From the NCBI GenBank assembly GCA_965227035.1, contig OZ245724.1, forward strand, positions 558,001 through 622,000: a DNA stretch of 64,000 bases, read 5' to 3'. Position numbers and translations under genes: made by a program. Under the pieces are notes generated by a model. That model was given only the letters and a program-made list of their open reading frames with translations, ran no database searches and was not told the DNA's origin. This document shows, one piece after another, positions 39,320-47,511 of this stretch (positions are counted from its first letter, which is position 1; every line of letters starts with the position of its first letter). This DNA is from CBDDFQ01 sp965227035 (GTDB lineage: Bacteria > Pseudomonadota > Gammaproteobacteria > Burkholderiales > Burkholderiaceae_C).

Positions 39320-40283
39320 CGAGACGCTCGATCGCGCTAACAGCGACATCGTCCTGATCGTCGATGACGTGCCGGACAACCTCTCGGTGCTACACGACGC
39401 GCTCGACGAATCGGGCTTCACCGTACTGGTCGCGACTCATGGCGAAGCTGCATTGCAGCGCGCAGCCCAGGCCATTCCAGATGTCATTCTTCTGGACGCG
39501 ATGATGCCGGGCATGGACGGCTTCGAGGTCGCACGACGCTTGAAGGCAGATTCGCGCACCGCTCACATTCCTATTATTTTCATGACCGGTCTGACCGAGA
39601 CCGAATATCTGGTTGCAGCACTCGAAGCCGGAGGCGTCGATTACGTCACCAAGCCGATCAAGCCGAAGGAAGTGCTTGCGCGAATCGGCGTGCATCTGCA
39701 GGGCGCGCGTCGTGTACGCCAGGAAGCGCGTCAGGCTGGTCAGGCCCGCAACGCGCTGGACGCATTCGGCTACGCGAGCATCACGGTACGTGCAGACGAT
39801 GGCAGGTTGATGTGGCAAACGCCGCTTGCGCGTGACCTGATGCTTCGCTATTTCGGCACCAGTGCGCCAGCGACTCCCGCGCTGGTGAGCGACTGGCTCA
39901 CGCGGCATCTGGAAGACGCGCGAAATCAGATCGAGCCGCCGCGTTTGACCGTGGAGCTGGGCGCGAGTCGTCTGGAATTCCGACTGCATCAACAGACCGG
40001 CGACAACGACTGGCTGATCGTCATGCGCGAGGTCTCCGATGCCGCAGTCATCGAAGCGATGAGTTTGTCCTTCAAGCTCACCGCGCGTGAAGCCGAGGTG
40101 CTTTACTGGGTCGTGAAGGGAAAGATCAATCGGGACATCGGCGACATTCTTGGCTCGAGCCCCGCTACGGTTAAGAAGCATCTGGAACGGGTGTTCGCCA
40201 AGCTCGGAGTCGAGACCCGAACATCGGCCGCTGCGATGGCCATGAACAAGATCAGGCAGTTGCATCCGCACTTTTCTGCGTGA
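39300..40283 (+). CDS. Response regulator with LuxR-type HTH
   Basis: This 327-residue protein starts at a GTG at 39300 with GGAGGG 8 nt upstream, overlapping the kinase gene by 20 nt. The N-terminal receiver has the acidic pair in LIVDDVPDN, the phospho-acceptor Asp66 in ILLDAMMPGMDG, and Lys in VTKPIKPKE. A middle region of about 100 residues (ITVRADDGRLMWQTPLARDL) looks PAS-like. A LuxR HTH ends the protein (LTAREAEVLYWVVKGKINRD and ATVKKHLERVFAKLGVETRT). It is the obvious phosphorylation partner of the fused kinase, and urease is a likely target. Confidence 0.93.
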   Translation: MNHQLFDETLDRANSDIVLIVDDVPDNLSVLHDALDESGFTVLVATHGEAALQRAAQAIPDVILLDAMMPGMDGFEVARRLKADSRTAHIPIIFMTGLTETEYLVAALEAGGVDYVTKPIKPKEVLARIGVHLQGARRVRQEARQAGQARNALDAFGYASITVRADDGRLMWQTPLARDLMLRYFGTSAPATPALVSDWLTRHLEDARNQIEPPRLTVELGASRLEFRLHQQTGDNDWLIVMREVSDAAVIEAMSLSFKLTAREAEVLYWVVKGKINRDIGDILGSSPATVKKHLERVFAKLGVETRTSAAAMAMNKIRQLHPHFSA

Positions 40284-40317
40284 ACCTTGCCTGAACCCGG
40301 CCCGAACCGGTGTTCGT

Positions 40318-43209
40318 CTAACCCGTGTTGCGCAACCCTGCAGCGATCCCGTTGATCGAGATATGAATGCCGCGCTGAACACGCTCGTCCGTCTGCCCGC
40401 CACGGTATCGACGAACCAGTTCGACTTGCAGATGATGCAAAGGATCGATATACGGGAACCGATGGCGGATCGAGCGCTGAAGTGATGGATTGCCTGCGAG
40501 TCGACTTTTCTGTCCGGTGATCAGGGTGAGCGCTTCCACAGTGCGACGCCATTCCGCTTCGATTGCGGAAAAGATTTTCTTGCGAAGTTTCGGATCGGGC
40601 ACCAGCTCGGAATAACGCGATGCCAGGGCCAGATCGCTCTTGGCAAGCACCATGTCCATGTTCGACAGCAGCGTGGTGAAGAAGGGCCACTGCTTGTACA
40701 TCTTCTGCAATTGCGCCAGAGCCTCGCGCTTTTTCTTGGGTGTGTCTTCGTCCAGGAATTGGTGAATCGCCGTACCGAACCCGAACCATCCGGGAAGCGT
40801 CAGCCGGCATTGACCCCAGCTGAAACTCCACGGCACGGCGCGAAGATCTTCGATCTTTTTCGATGGATTGCGTGAAGCAGGGCGTGAGCCGATGTTGAGT
40901 TCTGCGATTTCGCGAATCGGCGTGGAGTCGAAGAAATAATCGGTGAAACCGGGGGTTTCGTAGACCAGTTTTCTGTACGCATCCATGCTCGCTTCGGACA
41001 GCCCGGCTGCGGTCAGCAAGAAGGCTTCGGTGGCTGGCTTGGTCGGTTGAAGCAGCGTTGCTTCGAGCGTTGCCGCAACCAGCGTTTCCAGATTGCGTCG
41101 GCCGATTTCCGGGTTCGCGTATTTCGATCCGATCACTTCGCCTTGTTCGGTCAAACGAATCTGGCCACGCACGGTTCCGGGTGGCTGCGCAAGAATCGCC
41201 TGATAGCTGGGACCGCCACCACGTCCGACCGTGCCGCCGCGACCGTGAAAAAGTCGAAGCTGGATGTTGTGTGCGTTGGCGAGTTCGTCGAACAGATCGA
41301 CCAGCGCGATCTCGGTTCGATACAGCTCCCAGTTGCTGGTGAAGATTCCGCCGTCCTTGTTGCTGTCGCTGTAGCCCAGCATGATGTCCTGCTCGGCGCC
41401 GCTGCGTTTGATGAGTTGAGCTATCCCGGGAATCGAATAGAACTCGCGCATGATCGGCGCGGCATTTCGCAGGTCTTCGATGGTCTCGAACAAGGGCACG
41501 ACGATCAGATCGGCAGTGGCGTTCTTGCCGCTTCGCATCAAGCCGACTTCTTTTTGCAGCAACAGAACTTCCAGCAGATCGCTCACCGCTTCGGTGTGGC
41601 TGATGATGTAGTGGCGAATCGCTTCTTTGCCGAAGCGCTCGCGCATGCGTGCCGCCATCTCGAAGATCTCGATTTCGCTGTGCGCGAGTGCGCTGTAAGG
41701 TGCGCCGACGACACGCAAGGGACGCGGATCTTCGATCAGCTTCAGCAAGATTGCGCGCTTGTTTTCTTCCGAAAGTTTTGAGTAGTCGGATTCCAGATCC
41801 GCGGTCTTCAAAAGCTCGGCAACGACAAGCTCATGTTTGTCCGAACTCTGGCGCAGATCGACTGTGGCCAAATGAAATCCGAACACTTCCACGGCACGGA
41901 TCAGCGGACGCAAACGCTGCACCGACAAGGCCGCGCCGTGATGCGATTGCAGCGACGCTTCGATGGTTCGCAAATCGCGCAGAAAGTCCTGAGCGGTGGA
42001 GTAAGGATTTTGTGGAGCTACTGCATGCCTTGCCGCTTCGCCGCCGGTGAACAGCTTGAGGTTCGCGGCGAGTCGGGCGTAGATGCCGGTCAGCGCGCGC
42101 CGATACGGCTCGTCCTTGCGATGCTCGCTGGTGTCTGGAGAACTGTCTGCAAGCGCTGTCATCTCGGGGGTCAGGTCGATCAGCATGGCGGACAAGGACA
42201 GTTCTGCGCCGAGGTAATGGACCTCGGTCAGGTAGTGACGTAGCGCCATCTCCGATTGCCGGCGCATCGCGTATTCAAGCGTCTGCGCGTTCACGTTGGG
42301 ATTGCCGTCGCGATCGCCGCCGATCCACTGGCCCATGCGAAGAAAGCTGTGCAAAGACCGGTTGCCGAGTTCGCGTTCCAGCCCTGCGTACAGCTTGGGA
42401 ATCTCACGAAGAAATGTCGACTCGTAGTAACTCAGCGAGTTTTCGATTTCATCGATCACCGACAGCTTGGTGTAGCGAAGCAGACGGGTTTGCCAGAGCT
42501 GCACCACGCGAGCGCGCAACTGCGCTTCGTTCGACGACATGTCGCGACTCGCGAGCGCGTCTTTGGCGCCGATCGACAGGCGCGCTTTGATTTCGTCGTG
42601 CGTAACGAGCAGCTGCGCGATGTCGCGCTCGGCATCGAGAATGCTCTTGCGTTGTACTTCGGTGGGATGCGCGGTCAGCACCGGCGATACATAGCTCGAC
42701 GCCAAAGTGTTCGTGATGGTCTTGGTAGAAATGCCGGCCCAGCGCAGACGCGCCAGTGCCACTTCGATGCTGCCTTCCTGCGTGTTGCCTGCTCGTTCCT
42801 GGATGGTTCGCAGGCGAATCTGGTGGCGGTCCTCCGCCAGATTGGCCAGATGGCTGAAATAGGTGAAGGCGCGAATCACGCTGACCGTCTGATCGCCTGT
42901 GAGCGACTTCAACAGCTTCTTGAGCGCCTTATCGGCTTCCTGATCGGCATCGCGCCTGAAGGACACGGACAGCTTGCGGATTTTCTCTACCAGATCGAAT
43001 GCGGCCGCTCCCTCCTGTTCGCGAATCACATCGCCCAACAGCCTGCCGAGCAGACGGATGTCGTCTATCAAAGGCTGTTCGCTGCTTTTTCGGGGAGATG
43101 CCGTTGACGTTTGCGTTACCGCATCGCGCTTCGACGAGGGTGCTGTCGACGGGCCGGATGTCAGCGGCGGAACTGCGGGTTTTGGGGGGGGCTTTTGCAT
43201 GGGGCGCAT
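40318..43209 (-). CDS. ppc: Phosphoenolpyruvate carboxylase
   Basis: This protein of about 963 residues carboxylates PEP to oxaloacetate to refill the TCA cycle. Catalytic regions seen are SPVLTAHPTEVQRKSI (active-site His), GGDRDGNPNVN, LGYSDSNKDGG, LFHGRGGTVGRGGGPS and, at the C-terminus, SINGIAAGLRNTG. The first 50 residues are Pro/Ser/Lys-rich and not conserved. The start is taken at 43209 (MRPMQKPPP), or 43200. It shares a 51-bp region with divergent hemC, the usual Burkholderiales arrangement. Confidence 0.97.
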   Translation of the reverse strand: MRPMQKPPPKPAVPPLTSGPSTAPSSKRDAVTQTSTASPRKSSEQPLIDDIRLLGRLLGDVIREQEGAAAFDLVEKIRKLSVSFRRDADQEADKALKKLLKSLTGDQTVSVIRAFTYFSHLANLAEDRHQIRLRTIQERAGNTQEGSIEVALARLRWAGISTKTITNTLASSYVSPVLTAHPTEVQRKSILDAERDIAQLLVTHDEIKARLSIGAKDALASRDMSSNEAQLRARVVQLWQTRLLRYTKLSVIDEIENSLSYYESTFLREIPKLYAGLERELGNRSLHSFLRMGQWIGGDRDGNPNVNAQTLEYAMRRQSEMALRHYLTEVHYLGAELSLSAMLIDLTPEMTALADSSPDTSEHRKDEPYRRALTGIYARLAANLKLFTGGEAARHAVAPQNPYSTAQDFLRDLRTIEASLQSHHGAALSVQRLRPLIRAVEVFGFHLATVDLRQSSDKHELVVAELLKTADLESDYSKLSEENKRAILLKLIEDPRPLRVVGAPYSALAHSEIEIFEMAARMRERFGKEAIRHYIISHTEAVSDLLEVLLLQKEVGLMRSGKNATADLIVVPLFETIEDLRNAAPIMREFYSIPGIAQLIKRSGAEQDIMLGYSDSNKDGGIFTSNWELYRTEIALVDLFDELANAHNIQLRLFHGRGGTVGRGGGPSYQAILAQPPGTVRGQIRLTEQGEVIGSKYANPEIGRRNLETLVAATLEATLLQPTKPATEAFLLTAAGLSEASMDAYRKLVYETPGFTDYFFDSTPIREIAELNIGSRPASRNPSKKIEDLRAVPWSFSWGQCRLTLPGWFGFGTAIHQFLDEDTPKKKREALAQLQKMYKQWPFFTTLLSNMDMVLAKSDLALASRYSELVPDPKLRKKIFSAIEAEWRRTVEALTLITGQKSRLAGNPSLQRSIRHRFPYIDPLHHLQVELVRRYRGGQTDERVQRGIHISINGIAAGLRNTG

Positions 43210-43260
43210 GCTAGCATTCCACTCGAAAAGCGCCCTCCATCGAACAAAGAAGGTAACGAG

Positions 43261-44184
43261 TTGAGCAATCCCCAGACAACCCAAAAAACAAAGCTGACGA
43301 TTGCCACCAGAGAAAGCCGATTAGCGCTTTGGCAGGCCGAATTCGTGAAAGCTCGACTCGAAGAACTCGGCCACGAGGTCACGCTGCTCGGCATGACGAC
43401 GCGGGGCGATGAAATCCTCGATCGCACCCTGAGCAAGGTCGGAGGCAAAGGCCTGTTCGTCAAAGAGCTGGAAAACGCGCTGGCCGAAGGTCGCGCCGAT
43501 CTCGCGGTGCACTCCCTCAAAGACGTGCCCATGGATCTGCCGGACGGATTCGTTCTGGCCTGCGTCATGGAACGCGAAGATCCGCGCGACGCCTTCGTGT
43601 CCTCCAAATACAAGACCGTGTCCGACCTGCCGCAGGGTGCGACCGTCGGCACCTCGAGTCTCAGGCGAGTGATGCTGTTGAAGGCCATGCGGCCCGATCT
43701 GAAGATAGAACCCTTGCGTGGCAACCTGGACACCCGATTGCGCAAGCTGGACGAAGGTCAATATCACGCGATCGTGCTTGCAGCTGCCGGATTGATTCGC
43801 CTCGGCATGGGCAGTCGTATCGCAAGCGTGTTCGAGCCGACCGAGATGTTGCCGGCAGCAGGGCAGGGTGCATTGGGCATCGAAGTCCGGTCCGATCGGG
43901 CCGATCTGATCGAAACGCTGGCGTCGCTATCGCATCACCGAACCTCATTGGCGGTCGAGGCCGAGCGCGCGGTGAGTCGTGCAATGGGCGCGAGCTGCTC
44001 GATGCCGCTTGCCGCCTTCGCGAGTTTCGATGGCGAGTATCTGCGCCTGAATGCGGCTTGGGGCGAAGAAGACGAAGTCGGCACGGTCGTGGTTGCTTCA
44101 GGTGCCTCCGCCGTAGCGGAAGTCGGGGACGCCTTGACCTTGGGAGCCGAAGTCGCTGCCAGGCTCCAGGCAGCGCGGAAATAA
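43261..44184 (+). CDS. hemC: Porphobilinogen deaminase (hydroxymethylbilane synthase)
   Basis: This 307-residue enzyme starts at a TTG at 43261 with GAAGG about 8 nt upstream. The frame is open further, but upstream residues overlap ppc and are not conserved. It joins four porphobilinogen units to hydroxymethylbilane. The dipyrromethane cofactor attaches at Cys246 (GASCSMPLA). The active site includes TRGDEILDRTLSKVGGKGLF and VHSLKDVPMDLP. It is first in hemC-hemD-hemX-hemY. Confidence 0.97.
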   Translation: MSNPQTTQKTKLTIATRESRLALWQAEFVKARLEELGHEVTLLGMTTRGDEILDRTLSKVGGKGLFVKELENALAEGRADLAVHSLKDVPMDLPDGFVLACVMEREDPRDAFVSSKYKTVSDLPQGATVGTSSLRRVMLLKAMRPDLKIEPLRGNLDTRLRKLDEGQYHAIVLAAAGLIRLGMGSRIASVFEPTEMLPAAGQGALGIEVRSDRADLIETLASLSHHRTSLAVEAERAVSRAMGASCSMPLAAFASFDGEYLRLNAAWGEEDEVGTVVVASGASAVAEVGDALTLGAEVAARLQAARK

Positions 44185-44191
44185 GGTGGCG

Positions 44192-45022
44192 ATGAAGGCC
44201 ATCGTTACCCGACCCGCAAAAGACGCCCTCGTCTGGGTCGAAAAATTCAAATCGCGCGGACTCGAAGCCATTTCCATTCCGCTGATTGAAATTGCGCCGC
44301 CCGCCGCTCAGTTCGAAGCGGCCTTGTCGGATGCACGCAGCCGTGTCGCGACAGGCAAATTTGCGGCAGTCATGTTCGTGAGTGGGAACGCGGTGGAGGG
44401 TTTTTGCGCCGATGGGTTCAGCGGATCGCAATGGCCGACGACAACACGCGCCTGGGCTCCCGGTCCGGGGACCGCGACAGCACTGATCGACGCAGGCGTT
44501 CCCAATTCGCGAATCGACACGCCGCCGCCCGACGGGCAGTTCGATTCCGAATCGCTGTGGCGAATGGTCGAGAGCGCGGTGTGTGCCTGGGACCGGTCCG
44601 GCGCGCCGCCGAAAGCGCTCATCGTTCGTGGAGCAACCACGCGAAGCACGGACGACTCGGCAAATCTGGAAGGATCAGGACGGAACTGGCTGGCCGACAA
44701 GCTGACTGGAAAAGGCGTGGAAGTCGAATTCGCGGTGAGTTACGAACGCAAGATTCCCGAATGGTCCGAGCTTCAGCGCGCGACCATGCGCCAGTCGCTA
44801 TCCGGCGATCCGGTATGGCTTTTCAGCAGCTCGGAGGCCATCGAAAACCTGGCCGGCATCAAGTCGGGAAATGACGATGCGGTCATCGACTGGTCGCGAG
44901 CCAATGCCATCGCAACCCACCCCCGAATTGCCGATGCCGCCCGACGCCTCGGATTCGGTGTTGTATGCCAGTCACGTCCCACCGTAGACGATGTTCTTGC
45001 CTCGATAGAATCGCTTCGATGA
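44192..45022 (+). CDS. hemD: Uroporphyrinogen-III synthase
   Basis: This 276-residue protein starts MKAIVTRPAKDALVWVEKFK, with an in-frame GTG two codons earlier. The family is poorly conserved, but VTRPA, GLEAISIPLIEI and VMFVSGNAVEGF at the N-terminal lobe, with AIATHPRIADAARRLGF and SIESL at the end, fit HemD. It closes the tetrapyrrole ring with inversion of ring D. The stop overlaps the hemX ATG (ATGA at 45019). The place between hemC and hemX supports the call. Confidence 0.9.
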   Translation: MKAIVTRPAKDALVWVEKFKSRGLEAISIPLIEIAPPAAQFEAALSDARSRVATGKFAAVMFVSGNAVEGFCADGFSGSQWPTTTRAWAPGPGTATALIDAGVPNSRIDTPPPDGQFDSESLWRMVESAVCAWDRSGAPPKALIVRGATTRSTDDSANLEGSGRNWLADKLTGKGVEVEFAVSYERKIPEWSELQRATMRQSLSGDPVWLFSSSEAIENLAGIKSGNDDAVIDWSRANAIATHPRIADAARRLGFGVVCQSRPTVDDVLASIESLR

Positions 45023-46110
45023 GCTCAGATTCCCGTCAGATCGACGCCGACGCCCACCCCTCGAACAGCCAGGTTGCTGGCCAACCGGCGGTCCTCGCCC
45101 CTTTTGCGCCCGTTCAGGTCACGCCTCGGTGGATGTTCTGGCTGGTAGCCGCAATTGCCGTTATCTCGCTCATGGTCGGCGTGATGCTTTGGCAGAAGCT
45201 GTCGACTGTGCAGCGAATACTCGCCAGGCAGACAGCCGACTCCGGCACTCAGGCCGTGGAAGCGCGATCGCTCGCCAAGGAAGCGCTTGATGTGGCCCGC
45301 GAGAACGGTGCGAAACAGGCGCTAGTCGAAGCTCGAGTGGCCGAAGTCGCGCTGCAGCGCAGTCAGCTCGAAGAACTCATGCAGAGCCTCTCGCGTTCGC
45401 GAGACGAGAACCTCGTGGTCGATATCGATTCGACTGTGCGCCTGGCCCAGCAGCAAGCCCAACTCACCGGCACGGTGGAGCCTTTGCTTGCAGCGCTCAG
45501 AACGGCCGATCAACGTATCTCCAGAGCCGCGCAGCCGCGTCTCGCGCCGGTTCAGCGGGCAATCGCACGTGATGTGGAACGCGTGAAAAACGCAAATGTG
45601 ACCGACGCTGGCGGCGTGCTTTTCAAGATAGATGAACTCGTCAGAGCCATCGACGATTTGCCGGCACTGAATGGACTACCTGCCAGCACGGTCGCCGGCG
45701 CGTCCGTGCCCGCCCCGCCTGCGACAGACGGAATGTCGACACCCCTGGTCTGGTGGAACAAATTCTTCAATGCAGTTCGCAATGAAGCGCGACAACTCTT
45801 GCGCGTGAGCCGGATCGATCAGCCCGATGCCGCGCTGATTTCTCCCGAACAAACCTTCTTCCTGCGCGAAAACCTCAAGCTCAAGCTGTTGAACGCGCGC
45901 CTCGGAGTTCTGGCCCGCCAGAACGATTCCGCCCGCTCCGATCTTGCCCAGGTCTCGTCCACCATCAACCGGTATTTCGATCCCGCGTCGCGCAAGACTC
46001 AAGCCGCAGCGACCTTGCTGCAGCAGATTCAGTCCCAGATGAAAACCGCCGCTCTGCCGGGCGTGGACGACACCCTGTCTGCGCTGGCCACGGCAGCGGC
46101 GGGACGGTAG
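45019..46110 (+). CDS. hemX: HemX-like membrane protein
   Basis: This 363-residue protein has a cytoplasmic, Pro-rich N-terminus and one membrane helix (WMFWLVAAIAVISLMVGVML, residues 38-57). A long coiled-coil part follows with ALVEARVAEVALQRSQLEEL and RDENLVVDIDSTVRLAQQQ. It is the HemX of the proteobacterial hem operon, formerly named a uroporphyrinogen methyltransferase, though no methyltransferase motif is present. Its exact role is unsettled. It is coupled to hemD by ATGA. Confidence 0.9.
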   Translation: MSSDSRQIDADAHPSNSQVAGQPAVLAPFAPVQVTPRWMFWLVAAIAVISLMVGVMLWQKLSTVQRILARQTADSGTQAVEARSLAKEALDVARENGAKQALVEARVAEVALQRSQLEELMQSLSRSRDENLVVDIDSTVRLAQQQAQLTGTVEPLLAALRTADQRISRAAQPRLAPVQRAIARDVERVKNANVTDAGGVLFKIDELVRAIDDLPALNGLPASTVAGASVPAPPATDGMSTPLVWWNKFFNAVRNEARQLLRVSRIDQPDAALISPEQTFFLRENLKLKLLNARLGVLARQNDSARSDLAQVSSTINRYFDPASRKTQAAATLLQQIQSQMKTAALPGVDDTLSALATAAAGR

Positions 46111-46113
46111 CCG

Positions 46114-47388
46114 ATGCGAGCAGCTCTCTGGCTGATTGCCCTCTTCGGTATTGCAGTTGGCGCCGCAATTTTTGCGGGTGAAAACCACGGCACGGTGACC
46201 GTGTTCTGGTCGCCTTATCGAATCGATCTCTCGGTGAACCTGGTTGTCATTGCACTGGTGGCGGGCTTCGTCCTTCTGCATCTGGCGTTGCGGGCCCTGT
46301 CCGCCCTTTTCGACTTGCCGCGTCAGGCGCGTCGCTGGCGAAACCAGCAAAAAGAACGCGCGATGCATTCATCCATGCTGGATGTGCTCTCGCATTTGAT
46401 CGCGGGTCGATTCATTCGAGCACGACGCTCGGCGGAGATCGTGTTGGCACAGGAAGAGTCCTTGCGCATGAGTGGCGAGAAGCTTCCCAACGCATCGCAA
46501 CTGCGGGCGCTCGCGAATCTGCTGGCGTCCGAAAGCGCGCAGGCTTTGCAGGACAAGCCGGCGCGTGACGAGCATCTGCGTCTGGCGATGCATGAAACCG
46601 CACAGAACAATTCGGCCATCGATGTAGCAACACGCGAAGGTACCCAGCTGCGCGCCGCGAAATGGGCGCTGGAAGATCACGACGCGGGCGCCGCTCTCGC
46701 GCGACTCGACGAATTGCCTCAGGGTGCTGCACGGCGCACTGTGGCTTTGCGCTTGAGGTTGCAGGCATCGCGGCTTGCGCGTCGAACCAAAGAGGCCATG
46801 GACGATGCTCGATTGCTCGCGAAGCATCGCGCATTTTCCGCCGATGCCGCGAGCAGCCTGATTCGCGGCCTGGCCACCGAATTGATCAACAACGCGCATG
46901 ACATGACCCAGCTCAACGCGGCGTGGGCATCGCTGGAGCCCGCCGAACGCTTGATGCCCGATCTCGCGGTTCATGCGGCGAATCGGCTTGCGATTCTGGG
47001 TGGCGACGCATCGCTTGCCCGGGCTTGGCTGTTACCCATGTGGGAAAAGATGATTTCGTCGCCCACATCGCTCAACGATTCGCAGAAGGTCAAGCTGATC
47101 GGTGCACTCGAACTCGGAATGGATTCGATCGATGCTGCATGGCTTTCACGCATCGAAGCCGCGCAACTCGGAAATTTCCGGGACGCGAATCTGCAATATC
47201 TCGCGGGCACCGCTTGCATGAGCAGGCATCTCTGGGGCAAGGCGCAACAGCTGTTGAACCAGTCGATGCTCGGGCTCAAGGATTCGACATTGCGACGCAA
47301 GGCTTGGCGCTCATTGGCTAAGCTCGCAGAGGAGCGCGGAGACATGGAAGCGGCCGCGACTTGCTGGAAGAACGCGGCTCTCGAATAA
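46114..47388 (+). CDS. hemY: HemY-like TPR membrane protein
   Basis: This 424-residue protein begins with two membrane helices (LWLIALFGIAVGAAIFAG and SVNLVVIALVAGFVLLHLAL) around an acidic loop. The rest is TPR-like helical repeats. This matches HemY of the gammaproteobacterial/betaproteobacterial hem operon, not the Bacillus HemY oxidase. It is thought to help organise haem-synthesis enzymes at the membrane. It starts 3 bp after hemX. A strong terminator follows. Confidence 0.92.
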   Translation: MRAALWLIALFGIAVGAAIFAGENHGTVTVFWSPYRIDLSVNLVVIALVAGFVLLHLALRALSALFDLPRQARRWRNQQKERAMHSSMLDVLSHLIAGRFIRARRSAEIVLAQEESLRMSGEKLPNASQLRALANLLASESAQALQDKPARDEHLRLAMHETAQNNSAIDVATREGTQLRAAKWALEDHDAGAALARLDELPQGAARRTVALRLRLQASRLARRTKEAMDDARLLAKHRAFSADAASSLIRGLATELINNAHDMTQLNAAWASLEPAERLMPDLAVHAANRLAILGGDASLARAWLLPMWEKMISSPTSLNDSQKVKLIGALELGMDSIDAAWLSRIEAAQLGNFRDANLQYLAGTACMSRHLWGKAQQLLNQSMLGLKDSTLRRKAWRSLAKLAEERGDMEAAATCWKNAALE

Positions 47389-47432
47389 GCGCAGGAACGG
47401 CGCTTGGCCAGGAGTCTTTCGGAGCAAAAACA

Positions 47433-47468
47433 AAAAGGCCGGTCGCATTGATTTGCGACCGGCCTTTT
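47433..47468. terminator. Bidirectional terminator between hemY and rne
   Basis: GGCCGGTCGCA at 47437-47447 pairs with TGCGACCGGCC at 47454-47464 around TTGATT. The 11-bp stem is flanked by A5 on the left and T4 on the right, so it can end hemY transcription and convergent rne transcription. Confidence 0.95.
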
Positions 47469-47511
47469 CTATTCGGCTTGTCGACGCAGCGTGAGCCGCG
47501 TCGACGAGACC

